This document shows positions 8,255 through 16,561 of a stretch of DNA of 64,000 nt, in pieces (position 1 is the first letter of the stretch; each line of letters starts with the position of its first letter). The position numbers and the translations under genes are program-made. The notes beneath the pieces were generated by a model. That model was not told where the DNA came from, did not search any database, and saw only the letters and a list, made by a program, of their open reading frames with translations. Where the stretch lies: the NCBI GenBank assembly GCA_021286765.1, contig JAJTBS010000001.1, positions 992,001-1,056,000 on the forward strand, read 5' to 3'. Origin of the DNA: Holophagaceae bacterium (GTDB lineage: Bacteria; Acidobacteriota; Holophagae; Holophagales; Holophagaceae).

Positions 8255-9940
8255 CTACTTCCGATAGTACGCCCGGATGGCATTGACCACCGCGACGGCG
8301 TAGCGCTCCCGGAATTCAGGATTCTTCAGGCTGGCGGCATCGTCTTCGTTGGTGAGGTTGGCCACCTCGATGAGGGCCTTGGTGGCGCTGCTGCTGTAGC
8401 GGACGACCGCCGGCACCCACTTCCCGCCATTCCGGTAGATCACGTTGCGGATGGGACGGTTGGCGTGGATGGGGATGCGCTCTTTGTGGAGCGCCTTCAT
8501 TAGGGTCTCGGAGAACTGGCGGCTGCGAGCCTCGCCCTGGAGCTTCTCCCGGCCGGTGAAGGTGACGCGGGCGGAACGCTTCCCTTCGGCCACACGACCG
8601 GTCTTGGCGCCGCCCAGGGCGAAGGAGGTGGGCACCAGGGCCGCGCTCGGCACGTAGACCATGGAGCCCCGGGCCGAAGGGTGCAGGCTGTCCGCGTGGA
8701 AACTCAGGAAGAGGGTCTTCTGGGCGTCGCCCTTCGTTTTGCGGAAGGCGGCGAAGAGGTCGTTGGCCAGCACCCAGCGCAGGTGGACACTCACGGCCGA
8801 GGGGCTTTCGCCATCCACGGCGAAGGGCGGCGTGGTGAGGATCTCTGCAGCACGGCTGGGCGCCTGGATCTCCTCGCGGACCTTGAACCCCAGTCCGGGA
8901 TAGCGGATGGTGCTGCTCACCTGGGCCTCGGTCTCCTGCTCCAGGAGGCGCCGCACGCGCATGGCGATGTCGTAGACGAAATCGGACTCCCAGAGGCCGT
9001 TGGCCCGGGCGCCCGGATCGATGCCGCCATGGCCCGCGTCCAGAATGATGCGCACGCCCTTGAGCTTGGGGCCTGCCTCCACACGGATGGTCCGGCGCAC
9101 CTCGGCGCGGACCTCCCGCTCCTCGGCCAGCTGGGAACTGCCTTCCGCCTGGAAGGGATCGGCCAGGAAAGTCACCGGGATCTTGATGAGCTGGCCCGGC
9201 TGGATGCCCCTCACGTCGGTGATGCCGGTGCGCCTGGCGATGCGGTCCGCCAGCTCGTTCACGCCCTTGGGATCCACGCGGTCCGTGTAGCGGATCACGA
9301 CGCTGGAGTACAGAGCCTCTCCTTTGCGCAGGCGATAGGCGGCGTACTTGCCCTGGGCATCCTCACCGAACGAGAGCAGGGCGCGGTAGGCCGCCACCCT
9401 GGCCTCATCGTCCAGATCGTCTTCCGGCTGGGTGCGGTCGGGCCCCTTGCCCGCGCCACCCAGGTCCACCGACAGCAGGCTGCGGGGAATGCGCCAGGTA
9501 TCGCCCTCCCGGAGCTTCTCCGGCAGGTCTGGGTTCGCGGCCATGACCTTGTCGTAGTTCTGCCCATGGCCCGTGAACAGCGCAGCCAGGGTCCAGACGG
9601 ATTCCACCTCGGGGTGGCGGATCCGGTGCCGGACCTCGTCCGGGCGCCACTGGTCATCAGGAAACAGCGCGGCCAGGGCCCAGCGCTTGCCTTCGGGGCT
9701 GAGGCTTTCGAAGGGGACCCAGCCGCTGGGATCAGCCCCCCTGCCCAGGAAGGCTCGGGGCAGTGCCTTCCCCTCCACGCTGAGCCCGCGCCGGAACTGC
9801 AGGCGCAGGATGATGGCCCGGTCCTCCGGCGTGCGCGCGTGGGATAGCACGGGCGCGGGCTCCTGGGCCCCCAGGGCCGCGGGCGCGGCCAGCAGCAGGC
9901 CGGCCAGGCCCAGTGGCCTGCAGAGCCTCAGGCCTCCCAC
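8255..9940 (-). CDS. N-acetylmuramoyl-L-alanine amidase (Amidase_3)
   Basis: A periplasmic cell-wall hydrolase of 561 residues that cleaves the amide bond between MurNAc and L-alanine. A signal peptide (LGLAGLLLAAPAALGAQ) starts it. The middle has two LysM-like peptidoglycan-binding stretches, the clearest being ITDVRGIQPGQLIKIP. The catalytic domain has the zinc ligands in ILDAGHGGIDPGA, a Glu in GLWESDFVYD and FLSFHADS. The start overlaps the upstream RdgC-like gene by 13 bp. The N-terminal half is longer than in AmiB/AmiC and contains no AMIN domain that I can see. Confidence 0.9.
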   Translation of the reverse strand: MGGLRLCRPLGLAGLLLAAPAALGAQEPAPVLSHARTPEDRAIILRLQFRRGLSVEGKALPRAFLGRGADPSGWVPFESLSPEGKRWALAALFPDDQWRPDEVRHRIRHPEVESVWTLAALFTGHGQNYDKVMAANPDLPEKLREGDTWRIPRSLLSVDLGGAGKGPDRTQPEDDLDDEARVAAYRALLSFGEDAQGKYAAYRLRKGEALYSSVVIRYTDRVDPKGVNELADRIARRTGITDVRGIQPGQLIKIPVTFLADPFQAEGSSQLAEEREVRAEVRRTIRVEAGPKLKGVRIILDAGHGGIDPGARANGLWESDFVYDIAMRVRRLLEQETEAQVSSTIRYPGLGFKVREEIQAPSRAAEILTTPPFAVDGESPSAVSVHLRWVLANDLFAAFRKTKGDAQKTLFLSFHADSLHPSARGSMVYVPSAALVPTSFALGGAKTGRVAEGKRSARVTFTGREKLQGEARSRQFSETLMKALHKERIPIHANRPIRNVIYRNGGKWVPAVVRYSSSATKALIEVANLTNEDDAASLKNPEFRERYAVAVVNAIRAYYRK

Positions 9941-10476
9941 GGGGCCTCGCCCGTGGGCAACGCCTCGCCTGCGCGGCCGGCGCGGACCCAGGCGCGCATG
10001 GCCTCCTGCAACCCCTCCGGGTCCTCGGCGCGCTCACGCAGAAAGCGCTTCAGGCGCCGCTCCAGGTGACCCGCGCCCTCCTCCAGCAGGAAGAGGCGGT
10101 CGTGGAGCCGCTCGTGGGGGGCCTTGCCGGTGCTGGGCGGCAGCTTGAGCGTGCCCATGTCCAGGGTGGCGGCGTTGAGCGTGAACACCCACTCCAGGTC
10201 GCCGGAGAGGATGCGCAGCTTCACCTTCGCCGGGCGCATGCCGCGGCCAAGGGCCTCGAAGGCCTCACGGCATTCGGAGGGGTTGCCCTTGCGGAGGGAG
10301 ATCTCCTTCACCTCGCCACGCTCGGAAGCCAGCTGGATGGCATCGTCCACGAAGCAGCCGGAGCCGTCACCGTCCTCGCCGCTGGCGCCGCCCTCGGTCA
10401 TGCTGCGCATCCAGAGCCAGAGCAGGAATTCCTCCCCGAGGAAACGCCCCTGTTCCATGAGTTCAAGCGGCTTCAT
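9928..10476 (-). CDS. RdgC-like protein, C-terminal half
   Basis: A 182-residue protein that matches the second half of recombination-associated RdgC. FLGEEFLLWLWMRS corresponds to the RdgC segment after the central domain, and the later EISLRKGNP ... RPAKVKLRILSGDLEWVFTL follows the same order as the E. coli RdgC region from IRAKK through VVTKLALDWQQRIQFVM. The C-terminal 40 residues are helical and charged. The ATG lies one base after the stop of the gene for the N-terminal half. Together they would rebuild a ring-forming DNA-binding RdgC. Assignment is by my own alignment from memory. Confidence 0.6.
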   Translation of the reverse strand: MKPLELMEQGRFLGEEFLLWLWMRSMTEGGASGEDGDGSGCFVDDAIQLASERGEVKEISLRKGNPSECREAFEALGRGMRPAKVKLRILSGDLEWVFTLNAATLDMGTLKLPPSTGKAPHERLHDRLFLLEEGAGHLERRLKRFLRERAEDPEGLQEAMRAWVRAGRAGEALPTGEAPWEA

Positions 10477-10477
10477 G

Positions 10478-11089
10478 TCAGGCTTCCTCGAGTTCGAGAT
10501 CCAGGGGATCCAGCGCCATCAGGGCTTCCACGGACAGGTCCGGACAGAGCCGACCCGACAGCACCAGGGGCGCCAGGGGATGGATCTCGCAGCCGAAGGA
10601 CTTGATGAACAGGGTTGTCAGCGCGCCCTGGGCCTTGCTGGACGAGGCCGTGGTCCAGAGGATGCCCCCCTTGAGATCCCAGGCCACCTCCACCACCTTG
10701 GGGGTGGGCAGCACCTTGCGCAGCAGCTCGACCTTCACTTCGTCTGCCAGGGAGATGCGGGCCTCCTTCCCGATGAAGGCCAGATCCTTCTCCTTCTGGA
10801 GCGTCTGCAGACGCAGGTCCACATGGGCCTTGAGCAGGGCGGGCGGCACGCGGCGTGTGTCGATGCGCAGGCCGAAGACCGCGAAGCGGTCCTGGCCCAC
10901 CCAGTTCTCATCAGGCGGCGTGATGAGCGGGTTGCGCCAGTCGCACCAGCCCATGCGCTCCTCCTCGAGCCCATCCTGGAAGGGGCGGAATTGGTCTTGC
11001 TCCAGGCCAGCCTGCAGGTCCTTCTCGTCGGGCACGGGACCGAGCACCAGAAAGCGTTTGAGGGACACGGTCCCCTGAAGGATGCTCAT
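10478..11089 (-). CDS. RdgC-like protein, N-terminal half
   Basis: A 203-residue protein resembling the N-terminal domains of RdgC, a double-stranded DNA-binding ring protein that limits RecA action. The order of elements agrees: an opening strand SLKRFLVLG, the FRPFQDGLEEERMGW block, a helix with alternating charges (ALLKAHVDLRLQTLQKEKD), ADEVKVELLRKVLPTP, and then the strand-helix GILWTTASSSKAQGALTTLF. It ends where RdgC would continue. It overlaps the PP2C gene by 4 nt and is followed after 1 nt by the second half. Stand-alone RdgC-like proteins of about 200 residues exist in other phyla. Confidence 0.65.
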   Translation of the reverse strand: MSILQGTVSLKRFLVLGPVPDEKDLQAGLEQDQFRPFQDGLEEERMGWCDWRNPLITPPDENWVGQDRFAVFGLRIDTRRVPPALLKAHVDLRLQTLQKEKDLAFIGKEARISLADEVKVELLRKVLPTPKVVEVAWDLKGGILWTTASSSKAQGALTTLFIKSFGCEIHPLAPLVLSGRLCPDLSVEALMALDPLDLELEEA

Positions 11090-12003
11090 GGGGCACCGCC
11101 TCCGAAAAACCTGCGGAACCGGTCCCAGAGGCCCTTGCCACGGGTCAGGCTGGGATGGATCAGATCGAGGGCCTCGCCGGGTTTGGGCAGCGGAAGGCCG
11201 GGGTCATTGAGGGTGAGGAGCACGCCGGTGATATTGTCGCGGCCACCGTGCGCCAGGGCCTCGTCCACCAGCAGTTCCAGGCTGCGCCGGGGACTGAGCC
11301 CCTGGGTCAGCACGTCCTGGATCTGGACATCGGTGACCTCCCCATGCAGGCCGTCGGAGCAGCAGAGCAGCCGGTCGCCCCGCCGGAGTGCGAGCCGCGA
11401 GAGGACCACCCGCAGCGGCTGGGGCGAGCCCAGCGCCTGCGTGATCATGTTGCGCTGCGGATGGGTGCGGGCCTGCTCGCGGGTCAGGCTGCCCTGGGCC
11501 ACCAGATCATTCACAAGGGTCTGGTCCTCCGTGATCTGGTGCAGCACCCCCTGGCGCAGCAGGTAGGCCCTGGAATCGCCGATCTGGGCCACATAGGCGG
11601 AGCCCTTCCAGATGACTGCGGCCGTCAGCGTGGACCCCATGCCCCGGGCCGTGCGGTCGTCGTCCGAGTAGCGGAGGACCGCGTCACTGGCCTGCTCCAC
11701 CGCCGTCTCAAGGGCTTCGAGCAGCACGTCCTCGCGGTCCCTGGTCGACCCCAGCTGGCCCCAATGACCGAAGAGGAACAACGACACGGCCGCCAGCCCC
11801 TCACGGCTGGCCACCTCGCCGGCAGCTGCCCCGCCCATGCCGTCGGCCACGGCCACCAGCAGCCCGGATTCCCCTACCTTGAGCGATCTTGCGGGCCCAT
11901 TGATGATTGGTTCATCACCATCGAGCGCGCTCAGCAGGTAGGCGTCTTCGTTGTTCTTCCGGACCTTGCCCGGATGCGTAATGGCGGCGTAGTCGATGAG
12001 CAT
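11086..12003 (-). CDS. PP2C-type serine/threonine protein phosphatase
   Basis: A metal-dependent protein phosphatase of 305 residues. Metal-binding aspartates are in RKNNEDAYL, VAVADGMGGAAAGEVAS, AQIGDSRAYLL, CSDGLHGEV and HGGRDNITGVLL, which together are the full PP2C motif set. The last 50 residues are a basic, proline-containing tail (LTRGKGLWDRFRRFFGGGAP) that could mediate docking. It leads the run with the RdgC halves, amidase and lipoprotein, overlapping the first by ATGA. No Ser/Thr kinase is nearby, so its substrate is not evident. A second PP2C lies at 18320-19087. Confidence 0.92.
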   Translation of the reverse strand: MLIDYAAITHPGKVRKNNEDAYLLSALDGDEPIINGPARSLKVGESGLLVAVADGMGGAAAGEVASREGLAAVSLFLFGHWGQLGSTRDREDVLLEALETAVEQASDAVLRYSDDDRTARGMGSTLTAAVIWKGSAYVAQIGDSRAYLLRQGVLHQITEDQTLVNDLVAQGSLTREQARTHPQRNMITQALGSPQPLRVVLSRLALRRGDRLLCCSDGLHGEVTDVQIQDVLTQGLSPRRSLELLVDEALAHGGRDNITGVLLTLNDPGLPLPKPGEALDLIHPSLTRGKGLWDRFRRFFGGGAP

Positions 12004-12150
12004 GAGGGTAGATGGCCCTGACAGGGATGGGCGTGGTTGCGGTGGCGTACGGGCGGCCCTTTCCGTTCATCATAGCGGGTGGAGGCGCGAATCCATGACC
12101 GAAGGACCCCAAGGATCGGAACTTCTCGGCCTCCTCGCCAAAGCCCCAGG

Positions 12151-13026
12151 GTGCAGGCCTTGAGCGCCGTGCTGGCCATCCTGGGCCCGGGCGTCCTGGG
12201 TCTGTCCACGGCCCAGTGGGCCGCGGAATGCGGCCTGCCCACCCGGCTGCTGGGCCGGGACCAGGAACACGCCGAGGCGGGTCTCCGGGAGGTCCACCGC
12301 CGCTGGGACCGGGCCGTCACCCAAGGCCGAATGACCCCAGAGGCCAGGGACCGCGCCATCGAGAGGCTTTCGGCCGCGGCGTTCGGCGCGCCCGCGCTGG
12401 AAGGTGCCTCGGCTTTCCTTGAAGCGCTGCCTGAAGCTCTGGAGCTCAAGGCCCCGGCCCTGTCGGCGGCCATCGCCTGGGGTTCCCCCGAGATGCTGGT
12501 CCTTTCCGGCACCTCGTCGCTCCCCATCGCGGATCTGGCTCGCAGGGCCGGGGCCGTGGGCCGCGTGGTGGGGTTTCACCTGTTCGTACCCGTGCCGCGG
12601 ATGGCCGTGGTCGAAATGGCTGTGCCGGAAGGAACAGACCAGGCTTGGGTGGACCAGGCCAGAGCTCTGGGATCGACCCTCCGGAAACGGGTGGTACAGG
12701 TCCGCGATCAGCCTGGCTTTGCTGCGGCCAGGATGGCCCTGGCGCAGGGCCTGGAGGCCATCCGGCTGGTGGAAGCCGGGGTGGCTTCGGCCGATGACCT
12801 GGATGCCCTCATGACCCTCGGCTACGGACACCCCGTGGGTCCCCTGGAGCTGTCCGACCGGATCGGCCTCGACCTGCGCCTCCGGATCGCGGAGGGCCTC
12901 TTTGCCAACGGAGAGGACCGATTCCATCCTCCCGGACTGCTTCGGGCGAAGGTAATCGCCGGGCAGACGGGCCTGAAGGGCGGCCTTGGCTTCCACACCT
13001 GGACACCCGACCGGAGGCGGTCATGA
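12151..13026 (+). CDS. 3-hydroxyacyl-CoA dehydrogenase family protein
   Basis: An NAD-dependent 3-hydroxyacyl-CoA dehydrogenase of about 291 residues. The N-terminal Rossmann loop is ILGPGVLGLSTAQ; the conserved catalytic-histidine block reads GFHLFVPVPRMAVVEM where most relatives have HFFNPVP, so His is kept but the following Asn is Val. The C-terminal domain has LMTLGYGHPVGPLELSDRIGLD. The start is unclear: GTG 12151 is used here, with TTG 12160 or GTG 12169 possible. A frame from ATG 12095, with a better ribosome site, ends at 12163 (see findings). The stop overlaps the next small gene by ATGA. Confidence 0.82.
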   Translation: MQALSAVLAILGPGVLGLSTAQWAAECGLPTRLLGRDQEHAEAGLREVHRRWDRAVTQGRMTPEARDRAIERLSAAAFGAPALEGASAFLEALPEALELKAPALSAAIAWGSPEMLVLSGTSSLPIADLARRAGAVGRVVGFHLFVPVPRMAVVEMAVPEGTDQAWVDQARALGSTLRKRVVQVRDQPGFAAARMALAQGLEAIRLVEAGVASADDLDALMTLGYGHPVGPLELSDRIGLDLRLRIAEGLFANGEDRFHPPGLLRAKVIAGQTGLKGGLGFHTWTPDRRRS

Positions 13027-13175
13027 CCACCGCCGGAATGGTCTTCTGCGGAATGCTGATCCTCCTCGTGATCTATGTCGCATATCGGATCGGCAAGTTC
13101 CTGCTGCGGGTCTTCGTCGGCCTCGCCGCGCTGGCTCTGCTAAGCTGGGGGCTCTGGAAATTCTTCCACTCCTGA
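13023..13175 (+). CDS. 50-residue two-helix membrane peptide
   Basis: A 50-codon gene whose ATG overlaps the stop of the dehydrogenase gene (ATGA). The product is almost entirely hydrophobic: residues 5-21 and 27-44 would form two short membrane helices joined by a YRIGK turn, ending in WKFFHS. Nothing in it is recognisable as toxin, holin or signal peptide with certainty. The exact overlap and clean hydrophobic pattern support expression, probably as a small inner-membrane protein. Confidence 0.55.
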   Translation: MTTAGMVFCGMLILLVIYVAYRIGKFLLRVFVGLAALALLSWGLWKFFHS

Positions 13176-13198
13176 ATCCCAATTCCCGAGGAGCCAGC

Positions 13199-13399
13199 AT
13201 GGCCGCCATCTCCTGCACCCACTGCGGCGCCGACCTGACCGCACCCCAGAGCGTTCGCATCGCCGAGTACCACTTCGGCCGGATGGAAAAGGTCGACGAA
13301 GACCCCGGATTCAAATACCACTTCGAGCAGGCCGACAACTTCACCATCCTCTGCAACAGCTGCAAGCGTCTGGTGCGGACCCTCCCGATCAGCAAGTAG
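13199..13399 (+). CDS. Small zinc-ribbon protein
   Basis: A 66-residue protein with two CxxC knuckles, CTHC near residue 6 and CNSC near residue 52, about 43 residues apart, consistent with one bound zinc. The middle has an aromatic stretch (AEYHFGRMEKVDEDPGFKYHF). GAGGAG precedes the ATG. It is followed by a strong terminator at 13415-13442, so it ends a three-gene plus-strand unit. No named family; a DNA-, RNA- or protein-binding role is only a guess from the zinc ribbon. Confidence 0.72.
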   Translation: MAAISCTHCGADLTAPQSVRIAEYHFGRMEKVDEDPGFKYHFEQADNFTILCNSCKRLVRTLPISK

Positions 13400-13414
13400 C
13401 TTTTTCTCATTATG

Positions 13415-13442
13415 AAAAACGGCCCCGAATGGGGCCGTTTTT
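13415..13442. terminator. Bidirectional intrinsic terminator
   Basis: A perfect 12-bp stem (AAAAACGGCCCC, loop GAAT, GGGGCCGTTTTT). It has A runs on the left and T runs on the right, so it can stop transcription in both directions. It separates the convergent zinc-ribbon gene and pilQ. Confidence 0.93.
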
Positions 13443-13458
13443 CTGTCGTCGGGTCTAG

Positions 13459-15495
13459 CTACTGGCGCAGGACACGGGGCGTGATGAAGATCAGCAGTTC
13501 GACATTCTTCTCCTGCTTGGTGTCGTTGCGGAAGAGGAATCCAATGAGGGGGATCTTCGACAGGAAGGGCACGCCGGTCGTTCCAGTGGAGGAGTTGGTG
13601 ATGTAGACACCACCCAGGACCGCGGTGCCACCATCTCGAACCAGGACCTGGGTTTCGATGGCCTTGCGGATGATGGTCGGGGTTCCCTGCACCGTCCGGG
13701 TGAAATCGGCCTCGGCCTTTTCAACCTTCAGATCCATGATGATGGTGCCTTCGTTGGTGACCTGGGGCGTGACGTCCAACTGAAGGTTCGCGTCGATGAA
13801 GGCGACCGTGATGGCGCCGCCCTGGGCACCGCCCTGCTGGGTGGGATAGGGGATCTTCTCACCGCTGAGGATCGTGGCCTTCTTGTTGTTCTGGGTCACG
13901 ACCTTGGGCGAGGAGACGATCTTGAGGGTGCCGTCCTTCTCCATGGCCTGCAGGACCGCGTTGATGCTGAAGCGGTTGCTGAGGAAGGAGAGCCACAATT
14001 CGCCAGCCGGAGCCGTGATGGAGGTGGCGCCATCCTTGCCGGGCGACCATGCAATGGAGGCGTTCTGGCCCGAAGCTTCGCGGTTGAAACCCTGCACACC
14101 GTTCCAGAAAGGCGAGGACGTGCCTACCCACGGAGTACCTGTGGAGGTCGAGCCACTGGTGATGGCGACAGATCCGTTGTTGGACTGGGGCCACTTGACA
14201 CCGAATTCCCGCTGCCAATTCTTGTTGGCTTCCACCACGCGGGCTTCGATCTGGACCTGCTGGATCTGGACGTCCAGGGTCTGGAGCAGGTCATCGATGA
14301 CCGAAATGTTGCGGGGGAGATCCGTGATGATCAGTGTATTGGTGCGGTCATCCAAGATCGCGGAGCCGCGCTTGGTGAGCATGTCCTTGAGGATCTTCTG
14401 GACCTCGGCGACCTTTGCATAGGACAGGGGGCGAGTGATCGTCTGGAGTTCCCCGGCCAGGGCCTTGGTCTCGTCGAGCTTCTTGCGCTCCTCTTCCTCT
14501 TTCTGCAGCTTGTCAATCTTGGCGACCCGGAGAACCCCGTTCTGGATCTCCTTGCCGAGCCCCGCGTTCTTCAGGACCACGTCCAGGACCTGATCCCAAG
14601 GGGTGTCCGTGAACTTGAAGCCAAAGTTGCCCTGCACATCAGGGTCCATGACCAGATTGAGCTTGCCGGTATCAGCCAGGATCCGCAGGAAGTCTCGGAT
14701 CTCAGTGTTCTGGAGGTCGATGGTGATCTTGGATCCCGAGTATTTGGTGAGGCCCTCGCCGAGGGTCCGACCGGGGGCCCTGCTCGGGGTCGCAGCCTGG
14801 ACATGGGGCTTTTCGACTTCTGGAGTCTGGACGGCCTCAGGGCTCACCACTGGCAATGCGGTCGAGAGCGCCAACTGGGGCAGCAGCTGGAAGGAACCAC
14901 CCACGGAAGGAAGCGCGGCGAGAGGCCTGGGTGCCGCCTTAGGAACCGAATTAGGCGTGGTAGTCGCGGAGGCAATGGCCGTGGTAGAGGCTTCTGCCGG
15001 GATCGGGGTGGGGAGGGTCGGCTTGACGACTCCTTCGAGGCGAGCCTGGACCCGGCCATCACCCGGTGTCAGATGGAGTTGGACCCCTTCAGCGCTGGAC
15101 CCGACCAGGACCTGCGTCCCAGGAGCAACTTCCAGGACCAGGCGCGTCACTGGCTTGGGATCCATGGAGAACTGGGCGAGGCGGGACTTGAGGATCAAGG
15201 GGTGCGCCAGCTGGGCAAGGTCCTTCCGGGTGACGGAGCTGCCGCGCTCGACACCATGGAGATCCAGAACCACCCGGTGGGGATTGGCCAGAACCTGCAC
15301 TCCAGGCTGAGAGGTCATTCCGGTCACGCGGAGAAAGACCTTGGCCCCCGGGCCATCAACTTCCATGGATGTGGAGACAAGGACGCCCTTTCGGGCCGCA
15401 GCCTCCAGCACAGGTGACGCGTGGAGGGACCCGGTGTGGATCCCCGCCAGGACCACGCCCCCTGCAACCAGCAAGGAACTCAGGCGAGCATTCAT
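13459..15495 (-). CDS. pilQ: Type IV pilus secretin PilQ
   Basis: The outer-membrane channel through which the type IV pilus leaves the cell. The 678 residues comprise a signal peptide, an AMIN-like domain (about 40-150, VVLDLHGVERG), a Pro/Ala/Thr-rich linker, an STN/N0 domain near 250-320 (ITIDLQNTEIRDFLRIL), one N1-type domain (SAILDDRTNTLIITDLP) and the C-terminal secretin barrel with PKVVTQNNKKATILSGEKIPYP and VPFLSKIPLIGFLFR. It overlaps pilP by ATGA and is the last of the pilMNOPQ block, ending before the shared terminator. Confidence 0.96.
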   Translation of the reverse strand: MNARLSSLLVAGGVVLAGIHTGSLHASPVLEAAARKGVLVSTSMEVDGPGAKVFLRVTGMTSQPGVQVLANPHRVVLDLHGVERGSSVTRKDLAQLAHPLILKSRLAQFSMDPKPVTRLVLEVAPGTQVLVGSSAEGVQLHLTPGDGRVQARLEGVVKPTLPTPIPAEASTTAIASATTTPNSVPKAAPRPLAALPSVGGSFQLLPQLALSTALPVVSPEAVQTPEVEKPHVQAATPSRAPGRTLGEGLTKYSGSKITIDLQNTEIRDFLRILADTGKLNLVMDPDVQGNFGFKFTDTPWDQVLDVVLKNAGLGKEIQNGVLRVAKIDKLQKEEEERKKLDETKALAGELQTITRPLSYAKVAEVQKILKDMLTKRGSAILDDRTNTLIITDLPRNISVIDDLLQTLDVQIQQVQIEARVVEANKNWQREFGVKWPQSNNGSVAITSGSTSTGTPWVGTSSPFWNGVQGFNREASGQNASIAWSPGKDGATSITAPAGELWLSFLSNRFSINAVLQAMEKDGTLKIVSSPKVVTQNNKKATILSGEKIPYPTQQGGAQGGAITVAFIDANLQLDVTPQVTNEGTIIMDLKVEKAEADFTRTVQGTPTIIRKAIETQVLVRDGGTAVLGGVYITNSSTGTTGVPFLSKIPLIGFLFRNDTKQEKNVELLIFITPRVLRQ

Positions 15496-15938
15496 CGTTT
15501 ACCCTCCTCACGCTTGAACGTCTTCGTGATGGTTCGGAATATGGAACGGTTGGTGGTATTCAATTCCCACTGGTGGAAAGTCACTGCCTTGTCGGTGATG
15601 GCGGTGATTTCCCCGTCTTTGAACCGGTGCCCGACAGGAAGCCAGCGGACATTCCCCCGGCTGTCAGAAACGATTGCGAAATTCTTGCCATCCTTCTTGA
15701 TCATCCCCTTGACGGCGATGTCATCGAGAACGTCGAGGGCATCCGCGGGCCTCTCATCTCTCGGGGCGGAGAAGGGATCCCGCTGGATGGTCGGCTTATA
15801 GGGAGTCGCCTTGATCAGGGCCACATCCTCGATCGGGGCCACCGGCGACGCAGGCGGCGCCTGGTCCACCTTGGCGGGTGCCTGGGCCAAGAGCCCGATG
15901 GCGGATAAGAGATGGATGGTGAAGAGTCGACGGGTCAT
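15492..15938 (-). CDS. pilP: Type IV pilus assembly protein PilP
   Basis: Links the inner-membrane PilN/PilO pair with the PilQ secretin. It is 148 residues, with a hydrophobic N-terminal signal (LFTIHLLSAIGLLAQ), a proline-rich linker and a C-terminal beta domain with VKGMIKKDGKNFAIV and VRWLPVGHRFKDGEI. Unlike many PilP proteins, no lipobox cysteine follows the signal, so it is probably cleaved or anchored by its first helix rather than lipidated. Nine bases separate it from pilO, and it overlaps pilQ. Confidence 0.88.
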   Translation of the reverse strand: MTRRLFTIHLLSAIGLLAQAPAKVDQAPPASPVAPIEDVALIKATPYKPTIQRDPFSAPRDERPADALDVLDDIAVKGMIKKDGKNFAIVSDSRGNVRWLPVGHRFKDGEITAITDKAVTFHQWELNTTNRSIFRTITKTFKREEGKR

Positions 15939-15947
15939 GGCGGGACC

Positions 15948-16553
15948 TCAATCCTCTTTGGCGCTGGCCTTGGGGGCCGCGGCTGGCTTCTTCACGGGTT
16001 CAGCCGGAGGAGGCTCGGGATTGTAGATGAATGCGCTGATGGTGCACTTGACCGAGGCGGGGTAGACGCTGCGATTGTCGGTCTTGCGGGCAAACTCGAT
16101 GTTCGAGATGTTGATGATCTTGTCATAGCCCGAAATCAGGGAAGCGAACTGGCCGAAGGAGTGGAATCCGACACGGAATTCAAACTCCACGGGTTTTTCG
16201 GTGTAGTAGGTGTCCTTCCGCTCAGGCTTGAGGGAGAACGAGACCTGGTCGATGCCGGCATCATCGGCAATCTTCTTGATCCGGTAGGGAATCTCGCCGT
16301 AGTCCGTTTCGGAGGGCATGATCTTGATCAGTTCTTCGATGCGCTTGTCCTGCTTGGCGACCTCTTCCCGGAGCTTCTCATAGCTCTGTTTCAGGAGCTT
16401 GCCCTTGTCCACATCGGCCTGGAGAATCTTCACACTTTCGTTCGTAGCTTCCAGATCAGAGCGCTTCCCACCGAGCAGAAAGTAAACCAATCCGGCCAAG
16501 ACGATGCCGACCAGCGCACCCACACCAATTTGTTTCTGAAGTTGGGGATTCAT
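15948..16553 (-). CDS. pilO: Type IV pilus assembly protein PilO
   Basis: Inner-membrane alignment-subcomplex protein of 201 residues: a short cytoplasmic start, one membrane span (residues 10-27, VGALVGIVLAGLVYFLLG), a coiled-coil stretch (about 30-85), and a ferredoxin-like periplasmic domain (EFRVGFHSFGQFASLISGYDKIINISNIE). The last 25 residues are a Pro/Ala/Lys tail. Its place between pilN and pilP, with 8-9 base gaps, is the canonical order. Confidence 0.92.
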   Translation of the reverse strand: MNPQLQKQIGVGALVGIVLAGLVYFLLGGKRSDLEATNESVKILQADVDKGKLLKQSYEKLREEVAKQDKRIEELIKIMPSETDYGEIPYRIKKIADDAGIDQVSFSLKPERKDTYYTEKPVEFEFRVGFHSFGQFASLISGYDKIINISNIEFARKTDNRSVYPASVKCTISAFIYNPEPPPAEPVKKPAAAPKASAKED

Positions 16554-16561
16554 GGCCTACC

